Shown here in pieces: positions 1-9,175 of a stretch of 64,000 nt of DNA (position 1 is the first letter of the stretch; each line of letters starts with the position of its first letter). The position numbers and the translations under genes were made by a program. The notes under the pieces were generated by a model. It worked only from the letters and a program-made list of their open reading frames with translations. It was not told the DNA's origin and searched no databases. Source of the DNA: CAVRQM01 sp963822705 (lineage in GTDB: Bacteria > Pseudomonadota > Alphaproteobacteria > Acetobacterales > Acetobacteraceae). The stretch is from positions 310,001-374,000 of the forward strand of contig CAWGIX010000001.1 of the NCBI GenBank assembly GCA_963822705.1. Reading direction: 5' to 3'.

Positions 1-1
1 A

Positions 2-1153
2 ATGAATTTCGGGCTGACCCACGAGCAGGAACTGATCGTCTCCACCGTCCGCGACTTTGTGGAGCGCGAGTTGTATCCGCTGGAGGAGGAGGTCGAGCGC
101 ACCGGGGCTTTGGCGACCGAAATCGCCCATGAAATCCAGCGCAAGGTCTTGGATCTCGGCTTTTACGCGCCGAACATACCGGCCGAGTTCGGCGGCGGCG
201 GTTTGTCGCATTTGGACTTTGCCTTGCTGGAACGCGAGCTGGGCCGCACCAGCATGGCGCTGAACCACTGGTGGGGCCGGCCGTCCAACATTTTGTGCGC
301 GTGCAATGCGGAACAGCGGGAGCGATATCTGCTCCCTTGCGTGCGCGGCGAGCGGATGGACGCGCTGGCAATGACCGAACCCGATGCCGGCTCCGATATC
401 CGCGGCATGAAGTGCCGCGCGGTGCAGGCTGGCGGCGACTGGGTCGTCAACGGCACGAAACACTTCATCAGCCACGCCGACCTCGCCGATTTCGTCATCA
501 CCTTCATCGCCACCGGCGAGGACACGTCGGGACGCAAGCGGATAACCTGCTTTCTGGTCGATCGCGGCACGGCCGGCTTTTCCATTCGCCCCGGCTACTG
601 CAGCATCAGCCATCGCGGCTACGCCAACTGCATCCTGACGTTCGAGGACTGCCGGCTGCCATCGGCGCAAATACTGGGGGAGGAGGGGGCCGGGTTCGAG
701 GTGGCCAATACCTGGCTGTTCGCGACGCGCATCACGGTTGCCGCAATGTGCGTCGGTCGTGCCCGGCGCGCGTTCGATCTTGCCGTGTCGCACGCGGCAC
801 AACGGCGCCAATTCGGCCAGCCGATCGGAAAATTTCAGGGCGTCGGCTTCCAACTCGCGGACAGTATAACGGAAATTGACGCCGCCGATTTCTTGACTTT
901 GGCGGCAGCCTGGCGTCTCGACCAGAGATTGCCGGCGAACCGGGAGATTGCGCAGGCCAAGCTGTATGCCTCGGAAATGCTGGCGCGCATCACCGATCGG
1001 GCCATCCAGATTTTTGGCGGCATGGGGTTGATGGACGACCTGCCGCTCGAGCGGTTTTGGCGCGATGCCCGCGTGGAACGCATCTGGGACGGGACCAGCG
1101 AAATCCAGCGCCACATCATCGCCCGCGAGCTGTTGCGGCCGCTCGGCGGGTGA
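2..1153 (+). CDS. Acyl-CoA dehydrogenase family protein
   Basis: This is a 383-residue FAD-dependent acyl-CoA dehydrogenase, which oxidises the alpha-beta bond of an acyl-CoA and passes electrons to ETF. The sequence shows the N-terminal helical domain, the central MTEPDAGSD flavin/substrate motif (about residues 123-131) and the C-terminal QIFGGMG and GTSEIQR motifs. The residue where medium-chain enzymes carry the catalytic Glu (YEGTS) reads Asp here (IWDGTSEIQ). It is first in an operon with an acyl-CoA synthetase, whose GTG start overlaps this stop, and an enoyl-CoA hydratase, so it probably acts in catabolism of an unusual acyl or carnitine-like substrate. The ATG lies at the window edge, so the ribosome site cannot be seen. 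Confidence 0.9.
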   Translation: MNFGLTHEQELIVSTVRDFVERELYPLEEEVERTGALATEIAHEIQRKVLDLGFYAPNIPAEFGGGGLSHLDFALLERELGRTSMALNHWWGRPSNILCACNAEQRERYLLPCVRGERMDALAMTEPDAGSDIRGMKCRAVQAGGDWVVNGTKHFISHADLADFVITFIATGEDTSGRKRITCFLVDRGTAGFSIRPGYCSISHRGYANCILTFEDCRLPSAQILGEEGAGFEVANTWLFATRITVAAMCVGRARRAFDLAVSHAAQRRQFGQPIGKFQGVGFQLADSITEIDAADFLTLAAAWRLDQRLPANREIAQAKLYASEMLARITDRAIQIFGGMGLMDDLPLERFWRDARVERIWDGTSEIQRHIIARELLRPLGG

Positions 1154-3167
1154 CCCTCGCGCGCCTGCTGCGCCCGCAAACCATTGCGGTGATCGGCGGC
1201 GGACCGGCACGCGAAGTGGTCCGGCAGAACGATCGGCTGGGCTTTGCGGGCCAGGTGTTCCCGATCCATCCCTTCGCTGCCGAAGTCGCGGGGCACCGCG
1301 TGTTCCGCACTCTGGACGAATTGCCCTGTGCGCCGGACGCGGTGTTTCTGGCCGTCAACCGCCACCTCACCGTCGAGTACGTGCGCGATCTCGCGGCAAT
1401 GGGTGCGGGCGGAGTGGTGTCCTATGCGTCCGGCTTCGCCGAAGTCGGCGGCGAGGGCGTGACGTTGCAAAGTGCCCTGCGCGAGGCGGCCGGCAGCATG
1501 CCCGTGCTCGGCCCGAACTGCTACGGCGCGATAAATTTTTTGGACGGTGCCGCGCTCTGGCCGGACCAGCACGGTGGCGTGCGCGTATCGCGCGGCGTTG
1601 CCTTGGTGACGCAGTCCGGCAACATCGGGCTGAATCTCACGATGCAGCGCCGCGCACTGCCGATCGGCTTGCTCGTGACCTTGGGCAATCAGGCGGTGGT
1701 GGGCGCGTCCGCGTTGGTCGCGGCGCTGGCGCGGGACCACCGGATTTCGGCCATCGGCTTGCATCTGGAAACCATCGACGATGCCGATGCTTTTGCCGTC
1801 GCGGTAGCCGAGGCGCGTGCCAAAAAGGTTTTCGTGGTGACGGTGGTCGCGGGCGCCTCGCCCGAAGGTGCGGCGCTGGCGCTCAGCCACACGGCGCAGC
1901 ATGGCAGCTGCGGACGACGTGACGGATGCGTTTCTGCGAAAAATCGGCGTGGCCCGCGTGCAAACCTTGCCGGCGCTGATCGAGACGCTGAAGCTGCTGC
2001 ACGTTCATGGCAAGCTTCGGGGACGCGATGTCGTTTCGATGAGCTGTTCAGGCGGCGAGGCAGCTCTGTTCGCCGACCGCGCAATCGGCCATCGTGTCCA
2101 GTTCCGACCATTTACAACCGGGGAGGGGAGCGCGGTCGAAGCCACGGTGCCACACTTGGTCACGGTCTCCAATCCGTTTGATTATCACACGTTTCACTGG
2201 GCTGACCGCGCGGCGCTGGCGGCGACGTTCTCCGCGGTCCTGGCCTGCAATTTCGCTCTTGCGATGCTGGTGTTGGATTTCCCGCGGGCGGATCGCGCCT
2301 CGGATGCCGACTGGTGCATCGCCGCAGAAGCTCTGGTGGACGGCCGCACGAGCGACGCAGCGGCCGGCCGCTCTCGTCGCAACCCTGCCCGAATGCCTGC
2401 CCGAGGAACACGCGGTTTGGCTGATGGAGCACGGTATTGCACCGCTGTGCGGGCTGGACGAAACTTTGGATGCCTGTGACGCCGCGGCTTTTCTTGCTGG
2501 TCCTGCATCGTCCCCGGTCGGCGCAAAACAGCTGCCCGGCCAGGTCCGGCTTTTGGACGAGTGGGAGAGCAAACAGGTTTTGGCGAGGTACGGTGTGCCG
2601 ATCCCGTCCGGCGTCCGTGCCTGCTCGAGTGCGGACGCACGAGCCCAAAAGTATCCTGCGGTCGCAAAGGCGCTGGGCATCGCGCATAAGACGGAGCAGC
2701 ATGCCGTGCGGCTCGATTTGCCGGACGCGGAATCGGTGCGGCGCGCCGCGGCGGAGCTGGAGCATTTGGGCAGCGGTCTGCTGATCGAGGAAATGGTACA
2801 GGATTCCGTGGCCGAGTTGATCGTGGGCGTGGCCCGCGATCCCGCGCTCGGACCCTATCTGCTGATGGGCAGCGGCGGCGTGCTCGCCGAACTTTTGGCG
2901 GACCGCGTGGTCCTGATGCTGCGCGCGTCTCAGGCCGAAATCGCGGACGCTGTGGCGTCCCTCAAAGTAGCATCCCTGATCGCCGGGTACCGCGGGCGGC
3001 CCGCGGGGGACATGCACGCCGTCATCGCGGCGATCGAGGCGATTCAGAGGGCGGCTATCGACAATCTAGACCGGCTCGTCGAACTGGACGTCAATCCGCT
3101 CATCATTACCGCATCCGGCGCCGTTGCGGCGGACGCCCTGATCCGTTTCGTGGAGCCCCTGCAATGA
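1150..3167 (+). CDS. Acyl-CoA synthetase (NDP-forming), two frame breaks
   Basis: This is an acetate-CoA ligase/NDP-forming acyl-CoA synthetase, which couples acyl-CoA formation to nucleotide hydrolysis through a phosphohistidine. The GTG at 1150 overlaps the dehydrogenase stop. The CoA-binding Rossmann part begins with TIAVIGGG, followed by VLGPNCYGAINF and VTQSGNIGLNL. The ligase and ATP-grasp parts follow, with a C-terminal ELDVNPLII motif. The frame changes near 1896 (after ALSHTA) and near 2338, and the family sequence resumes immediately in another frame each time. The complete product would be about 670 residues. The breaks look like single-base errors because both sides stay well conserved. 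Alternatively the gene is a recent pseudogene. It ends in an ATGA overlap with the next gene. Confidence 0.82.
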
Positions 3168-3949
3168 GTGGAGAGCCGTTCACGACCACACGGGAAAACG
3201 GCGTGTTCACGATGGTGCTGCATCGGGGCAAGGCCAATGCGATAGACGCCGCCACCTCGTTTCGCATGGGCGAGGCGTTCGCGAAGTTCCGTGACGATCC
3301 CGCGATGCGGGTGGCGCTGGTGACCAGCGGCAATGCAAAATTCTTCTCGGCGGGGTGGGATCTCGCCGCCGCCGCGGCCGGCGAACCGCCGGACGCGGAT
3401 TACGGCGTCGGCGGTTTCGGCGGCTTGCAGGCGCTGCCCGGGCTGAACAAGCCGGTCATCGCGGCGGTGGGCGGGCTGTGCGTCGGCGGGGGTTTCGAGC
3501 TGGCGTTAGCTGCCGACCTGATCGTCGCCAGCACCGCCGCGCGGTTCAGCCTGCCCGAGATCAAGGCCGGCACGCTGGCCGATGCTGCCACAATAAAACT
3601 GCCCCGTCGCATTCCCTATCACGTCGCCATGGACCTGCTGTTCACCGGCCGCTGGATGGAAGCCGAGGAGGCGCGGCGTTGGGGTTTGATAACCGAACTG
3701 GTCGCCCCCGAGGCGCTGCTGCCGCGTGCCCGCGAACTTGCGGCGCTGCTGGCGGCCGGACCGCCGCTGGTGTTCGCCGCGATCAAGGAAGTTTTGCGCG
3801 AGAGCGAGGGCATACCGTTCCATCAGGTACTGGCCCGCGTCACCGCGCAGGGCCTTCCCACCGTGGCCACCCTCTATAACAGCCAGGACCAGAAAGAGGG
3901 TCCACGCGCTTTCGCCGAGGGCCGTGCACCGGTGTGGCACGGGCGCTAG
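3164..3949 (+). CDS. Enoyl-CoA hydratase/isomerase (crotonase, CaiD-like)
   Basis: This 261-residue crotonase-fold protein probably hydrates an enoyl-CoA. It shows the oxyanion-hole segment FFSAGWDL, the GGGFELALAADL segment carrying the first catalytic-type Glu, and SLPEIKAG at the second site. The C-terminal helices (LLFTGRWMEAEEA, WGLI) are typical of carnitinyl-CoA dehydratase relatives. The ATG overlaps the synthetase stop (ATGA), so the three acyl-CoA genes are probably translationally coupled. Substrate is not shown by the sequence. Carnitine or crotonobetaine derivatives are one guess, supported only by the resemblance to CaiD. Confidence 0.88.
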   Translation: MSGEPFTTTRENGVFTMVLHRGKANAIDAATSFRMGEAFAKFRDDPAMRVALVTSGNAKFFSAGWDLAAAAAGEPPDADYGVGGFGGLQALPGLNKPVIAAVGGLCVGGGFELALAADLIVASTAARFSLPEIKAGTLADAATIKLPRRIPYHVAMDLLFTGRWMEAEEARRWGLITELVAPEALLPRARELAALLAAGPPLVFAAIKEVLRESEGIPFHQVLARVTAQGLPTVATLYNSQDQKEGPRAFAEGRAPVWHGR

Positions 3950-4007
3950 CAATTGGGGTTGCCAAAAGCACCATGTGACAATAAATGAGAAAGCGATAGG
4001 AGATCGG

Positions 4008-4460
4008 ATGCATTCTGCCCCAGCGGTGTCGCGGGACCTCGGGCCTCGCGTCGGCGGCCCGGATTCGCCTCCGCAAAGTTTTGGGGCCGAAGCCGATCGC
4101 GCGCGGCTGACGCCAGCAGCCCTGGTGGCATTGCGGTCGCTGGCGAAAGCCTGGAGGCTGACCGGCCAGGAAGCAGCCGACCTGTTGGGCGTGTCCGCGA
4201 GTACCTGGGATCGCATCCGGGCGGCGGGATGGCGGCAGTCGCTCTCTCAGGACCAGCTCATGCGCGCCTCGGCCATGATCGGCCTCTATAAAGGCCTGCA
4301 CCTGCTGTTTGCCGACGATATGGCCGATCGCTGGGTACGACTGCGCAATAGCGGACCGCTGTTTGCCAATCTCACGCCGATCGAGGCGATGCGCGAGCGC
4401 GGCATCCCCGGCATGATCGAAATCCGCCAATACGTCGACGCACTGCGCGGCGGCCTGTAG
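4008..4460 (+). CDS. Xre/MbcA/ParS-type antitoxin of a RES toxin pair
   Basis: This 150-residue protein has an N-terminal helix-turn-helix-like region (TGQEAADLLGVSASTWDRI) and a C-terminal MbcA/ParS/Xre toxin-binding region. The latter ends in LTPIEAMRERG and IRQYVDAL, typical of DUF2384 proteins. In RES-Xre modules such proteins bind and neutralise the toxin and repress their own promoter. The ATG at 4008 is preceded by AGGAG about 7 bases upstream. Longer upstream in-frame sequence lies inside the crotonase gene and is not protein-like. The RES toxin starts 14 bases after its stop. Assignment is by motif and gene pairing. Confidence 0.88.
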   Translation: MHSAPAVSRDLGPRVGGPDSPPQSFGAEADRARLTPAALVALRSLAKAWRLTGQEAADLLGVSASTWDRIRAAGWRQSLSQDQLMRASAMIGLYKGLHLLFADDMADRWVRLRNSGPLFANLTPIEAMRERGIPGMIEIRQYVDALRGGL

Positions 4461-4474
4461 CCGGCCCGGCCCTC

Positions 4475-5143
4475 ATGGACTTTCCGGTCCGCACGCTCGC
4501 CATCGCGCGGGCCGTGCGCCTGGTGGCCACCGCGCGTTTGCGCGACCCGGTTCTGATGCGGCTGGTTGACGCATCGCTACTGAACGATCTGGCCGAAATC
4601 GAAGGTGCCACCAGCGCCCGGCTGCATGAGGAGAGCACGGCGTCCGACCTGTTTCCGCGCGGGCGCCCACACGCGAATTTCGTCAACGCATCCTTCGCCT
4701 ATTTCAGGCCGCGCGAACTGAACCGGTTCAACGGCCCTGGCAGCGGGGCCTGGTATGCGGCCTTCGCCGTCGGGACCTCGACGGCCGAAGTGGCCTATCA
4801 TCTGCGCCGGGAACTGGAGCGCGTGGGCGACTACCACGCCACGGTGGAATACGCCGAACTGTGGGCGAGTTTTGCGGGGGCGTTCGTCGATCTTCGCGAC
4901 CTGAATTCGGAGCCCGAGTGCCTGAACCCCGATCCCGTGGTCGGCTATCCGGCCGGCAACGCGCTGGCCGCAGAGGCACGGGCGGAGACGCTGAACGGGG
5001 TAGTGTACCCTTCGGTGCGCCACTCGGGCGGCACCTGCCTGGTCGCCCTGTGGCCGCATGTGGTTCAATCGGTCGCACAGGGCCGGGTGCTGCGCCTCGT
5101 TTGGGCCGGATCACCCGACCCTGTGGTACGGATGCTTGGCTGA
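4475..5143 (+). CDS. RES-domain toxin (NAD+-degrading type)
   Basis: This 222-residue RES family protein carries the Arg in LNRFNGPG, the Glu in TAEVAYHL and the Ser in YPSVRHSGG. These are the three residues that name the family. Characterised RES toxins degrade NAD+ by phosphorolysis or hydrolysis, which halts growth. It follows the Xre-type antitoxin in the canonical antitoxin-first order. Length and full motif content suggest an active enzyme. A role in phage defence or persistence is possible but cannot be read from sequence. Confidence 0.9.
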   Translation: MDFPVRTLAIARAVRLVATARLRDPVLMRLVDASLLNDLAEIEGATSARLHEESTASDLFPRGRPHANFVNASFAYFRPRELNRFNGPGSGAWYAAFAVGTSTAEVAYHLRRELERVGDYHATVEYAELWASFAGAFVDLRDLNSEPECLNPDPVVGYPAGNALAAEARAETLNGVVYPSVRHSGGTCLVALWPHVVQSVAQGRVLRLVWAGSPDPVVRMLG

Positions 5144-5148
5144 CCGGC

Positions 5149-7542
5149 TCAGCGGGCGGGAGCGATAACCAGCGCCTGCGCGCATGCATCCAAAATGGCG
5201 TCCGTGTCCAGGCCGTACTCGGCGTACAGGTCAGGCAGATTGCCACTCTGCCCGAAATGGTCGGGGCCTAGGGCGACCTGGCGTTGTCCCCGCACCGAGC
5301 CGAGCCAGGACAGCGCCGCGGGATGCCCGTCCAGCACCGTCACGATCGCTGCGTCGGGCGCCAGCGGTGCCAGCACGCGTTCTATGTGCGACTGTGCTGC
5401 CGGATGGCCGTTCCTGCGGGCTTTTGCGGCCTCGATCCAGCCGGCATGCAGCCGGTCGACACTGGTGACTGCGAGCAGCCCGGCTCCCGGCACTTCCTCG
5501 CGCAGCTCGGTGAATACGGTGTTCGCCTCCGGCGCCACAGGTCCCATGTAGGCCAGCGCCAGGCGGGCGCCCGGCTCCGGCGGTTCCACCCAGTGCGCAC
5601 CGGCAATGACGGCGTCCGGGTCAAGCGCGCGCTGCGGCTGCTCCAATTGCCGCGTGGACAGGCGTAGCCACACCGCCGAGCCTTGCGGTTGCTGCATGAA
5701 CCACAGTGCATGGCGCATCAGAATCGCCAACTCGTCCACATGGGCCGGTCGTACGACGCGAGTCGATCCTGCGCGATGCCAATCAGCGGCGTGTTGAGCG
5801 ACTGGTGCTGACCGCCTTCCGGCGCCAGCGTGAGGCCACTGGGCGTCGAGACTAGCAAGAATCGCGCATCCTGGTAACAGCCGTAGATCAGCGCATCGAG
5901 CCCGCGGTTGACGAACGGATCGTATACCGTGCCGATCGGCAGCAGCCGCGCGCCATGCAGCGGCCCGGACAGGCCGGCTGCGGCCAGCAGCAGAAACAGA
6001 TTCTGTTCGGCGATGCCCAGCTCGATGTGCTGTCCTGCCGGTGCCATGCCCCAGCGTTGAGCGCTGGCCAATTTGGCGTCGCGGAAGACGTCGTTGCGCG
6101 TGTGACGATCGAACACGCCACGACGGTTAACCCAGGGCCCGAGATTGGTGGACACGGTCACGTCCGGGCTGGTGGTGACGATGCGGCGCGCCAGTTCGGC
6201 CAGCTCGCCCTGGCCCCGGCCGATCTCGGCCAGAATGTCGCCGAACCCGGCCTGCGTGCTCATTTTCCGGCCCGCCGTTTTTGGCATCGGCAGACTTGGC
6301 GGCACGGGCACGAGCGGGGTAGTCAACGCACGTCCTTCCGCAGTGAGCGGCTGTGCGAACGGAACCGCGTCCAACAACGTCCGAAGTTCCGCCGCCGATG
6401 CGTCGAGTTCCTCGAAGGCATCCCATTCGTGTCCATCCCGAATGCGCATGGCCGCGCGGAACGTGGCCATTTGCTCCTTCGTCATCATGCCGGCGTGGTT
6501 GTCCTTGTGTCCGGCGAACGGCAGGCCCATGCCCTTGATCGTGTAGGCGATGAAGCAGGTCGGCTGGTCGCCTTCCGCGTCCGCCGCCCGCAACGCCTCG
6601 ATGATTGTTTCTATATCGTGGCCGCCGAGGTTGGTCATCAGCGTGGCGAGTTCATCATCGGACAGCGGATCGATGATCGCGCGCACCGCCCGGTCGCGAC
6701 CGAGATCGGACAGCAACGCGGCACGCCAGGCGCTGCCACCCTGAAACGTCAGGGCCGAATACAGGCTGTTCGGACAATCGTCGATCCAGCGCTCCAGTGC
6801 GCTGCCGCCCTCGCGGGCAAAAGCGGCCTGCAGCAGGCGGCCGTATTTCAGGGTGACGACGTTCCACCCCATGTCTCGGAACAGACCCTCGATGCGGCCG
6901 AACAGCCGATCCGGCACGACGCTGTCGAGGCTTTGTCGATTGTAGTCGATGATCCACCAGACATTGCGGACGTCGTGCTTCCAGCCCTCCAGCAGCGCTT
7001 CGTAGATGTTGCCCTCGTCCAGTTCGGCGTCACCCGCGATGGCGATATGCCGCCCCGGCAAAATGTCGGCGCGGCCGAGGCCGTGCAGCCGGACGTAGTC
7101 GGCCATGAGGGCAGAAAAGGTCGTGAGAGCCACGCCCAGTCCGACCGAGCCGGTGGAAAAATCCACTTCCGGGCCGTCCTTGACGCGGCTGGGGTACGAC
7201 TGCACGCCGCCGAGCTGACGCAGCCCCCGCATTTTTTCGACCGTCTGGCGTCCGAAAAAGATAGTTGATGGCGTGGAACACCGGTCCGGCATGCGGTTTG
7301 ACCGCCACGCGGTCCTGCGGCCGCAGGATCTCGAAGTAGAGAGCGGCCATGATTGAGATGCAGGAGGCGCAGCTCGCCTGGTGTCCGCCGACTTTCAGGC
7401 CGTCGCGGTTGGGGCGGATGTGGTTGGCATTGTGGATCATCCAGGCGGAGAGCCACAGCAGCTTGCGTTCCAACTCGTGCAGCAGTTCCAGGCGGCGCGG
7501 CTCGGTTAGTGGCCTGGGGGGTGGCAAAATTGGAGCGTTCAT
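5149..7542 (-). CDS. AceE/transketolase-like TPP-dependent dehydrogenase, two frame breaks
   Basis: This roughly 790-residue thiamine-diphosphate enzyme resembles the homodimeric pyruvate dehydrogenase E1/transketolase family. The N-terminus shows VGGHQASCAS and KPHAGPVFHAINYLF, as in AceE. The TPP/Mg motif GDAELDEGN...DYN follows, and GIAEQNLFLLLAA marks the pyrimidine-binding domain. The C-terminal domain ends with GPDHFGQSG. The frame breaks near 7265 and near 5730, each within conserved sequence, so the full span is annotated as one gene. No E2 or E3 gene is adjacent, so its substrate and partner are uncertain. The ATG at 7542 has AGGAG about 12 bases upstream. Confidence 0.8.
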
Positions 7543-7846
7543 TAAAGCGGGGCTCCTAGTGGCATCGGCAGCCTACTCCGGCGCTCCCGTCCGGCATAGC
7601 AGTCTGGTGCCGCAATTCCTGCGCCCCTTTTTCCATTTCTACGGACCGCGTCGCCGCGGTTCAGCACGCGCGACCGTCCCGTTTAGGGTCGAAGCCCGCT
7701 GCTGCGTTGAGCGCCTCCGGACGCATGCCCTGATACCGCAATGCCCTTTCAAAGTGCATTACACAGCGGTTCTGGGCCGTTTCGCATCGGATGCATTTGC
7801 TGCTAAGCGAATTCCACAGTGCCTGCTCGCATGAGTGCTCGTTCGC
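7543..7846. other. Intergenic, nothing recognised
   Basis: About 300 bases separate the start of the TPP enzyme gene from the end of the pyruvyl transferase gene, both on the minus strand. I see no ORF with a ribosome site and no strong hairpin followed by a T-run. The promoter of the TPP enzyme gene presumably lies here. Confidence 0.5.
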
Positions 7847-9175
7847 TCACAGCTGGGCCGGCGCTGGACCCGGCGTGATGGCCTGAAGACTGCGTCCGGC
7901 GTGGTCAAGGGCTTGGGCGGCCTGCGCTCGAAGTCGCTTGAGTCCTGGCACGACTGCCGCCTGGAACGCTTCCGCTGTGGCTGGGGACCAGTCCGGCGGC
8001 GCGTCGGGCCAGCCGTGCGGGCTGAACCAGGCCCGGATCCCGAGCGTGTCCATCAGGTCGCCGATTTTCGGCTGTAGCAGGCCATGCACTATGCATCCGG
8101 CGGCCAGCCCCGCTATGGCGCCGTGCAGCCGCATGGACGCAACAAGGCGGGTTTGCCGACACAGCCGCATCAGGGCCGGCCAGTCGTTGACAAATACCAC
8201 CTCTTCACCCGCCAGCGCCGGTCCGTCCAGCACCGGCTCCATCGCGGCCACCACCACGCGGTGGCCCAACCGAACCATTGCATCGCCCCATGCCAGCGCG
8301 GCCCGGTTCGCTGCCTCGTCGAGCGGCCCATTGGGATGCCGCGGAATGATTACCGTGTCGATGGACCGGCTCGGACCTGACTTAGTGAGGGTTGAAAAAT
8401 CGTCCTGTAGCAGCGCCCGCGCCAGCACCGGATCGGGGAACCAGGTAGCGCTCTCATTCACGGCTTGCGCGAATGCGAGTGTTTCCGCATCGCGCAGGCC
8501 CACTAACGCGGCGCCCTCGATCAGCCGCCGGTAGGCGGCCCGCCATGCCGGTACGGCGAGCGCCTCCGCCGAACCGCCCAATCCCAGCAGCACCCATTTC
8601 ACACCCTGGGCGGCGAACCACTCCGCCCAAGCTTCCGCGTGCAGCGGGAAATGCGGTGCTCCAAGCAATCCGCCGCCGCCGATTACCACCAGTCCCGCAT
8701 CGGGGCCGTGCGGCAACAGGTCGGCGCGCAGCAACGCGTTCGCAGGCAGCACCGCGCCATCCGCGAACGCGTAAGGCGCCCGCCGCTCCCAGCTACAGGC
8801 AGCAAACCTGACGTCGCCCGGCAGCACCCTCCGCAGCAGCCACGCCAGCGCTTCGGCCTGGGCCGCGTCGCCCAGGTTGCCGTTGCCGTAGGCGCCGAAC
8901 AGCAGCACACGGCAGCCGCTGCCTGGCTCAGTCCAGCGCGCCGTTGGCGTAAAATCCCGCAGGCCCGCCAGCGCGAGGCGGCGCCGGTAGCGCTCGGCCA
9001 CTTCCTCCGAGTCCAGCAGGACCTGCACGAACTCGGGCGCCGACAGGCCCATCGCCACATAGTGCCCGATCACCGCCTCGCTCTCCGGCGGCCGCCCAAG
9101 GATCAGGCGGAAGTAATGCGCAACCTCGGCGCTGGTGAGGCTGGCATAACCGTCCATACGGCGATCAGATCGCAA
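7847..9175 (-). CDS. Polysaccharide pyruvyl transferase family protein
   Basis: This protein of up to 442 residues has a short N-terminal DUF4214-like helical segment (YFRLILGRPPES) followed by a polysaccharide pyruvyl transferase domain (CsaB/WcaK type). Motifs include GNGNLGDAAQAEAL, VIGGGGLLG, GLRDAETL and MRLHGAIAGLAAG. Such enzymes add ketal pyruvate to cell-surface glycans. The first ATG (9175) overlaps the upstream DUF4139 gene by 11 bases. An in-frame ATG at 9157 lies just past that stop and is equally plausible. The acceptor glycan is unknown. Confidence 0.85.
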   Translation of the reverse strand: MRSDRRMDGYASLTSAEVAHYFRLILGRPPESEAVIGHYVAMGLSAPEFVQVLLDSEEVAERYRRRLALAGLRDFTPTARWTEPGSGCRVLLFGAYGNGNLGDAAQAEALAWLLRRVLPGDVRFAACSWERRAPYAFADGAVLPANALLRADLLPHGPDAGLVVIGGGGLLGAPHFPLHAEAWAEWFAAQGVKWVLLGLGGSAEALAVPAWRAAYRRLIEGAALVGLRDAETLAFAQAVNESATWFPDPVLARALLQDDFSTLTKSGPSRSIDTVIIPRHPNGPLDEAANRAALAWGDAMVRLGHRVVVAAMEPVLDGPALAGEEVVFVNDWPALMRLCRQTRLVASMRLHGAIAGLAAGCIVHGLLQPKIGDLMDTLGIRAWFSPHGWPDAPPDWSPATAEAFQAAVVPGLKRLRAQAAQALDHAGRSLQAITPGPAPAQL

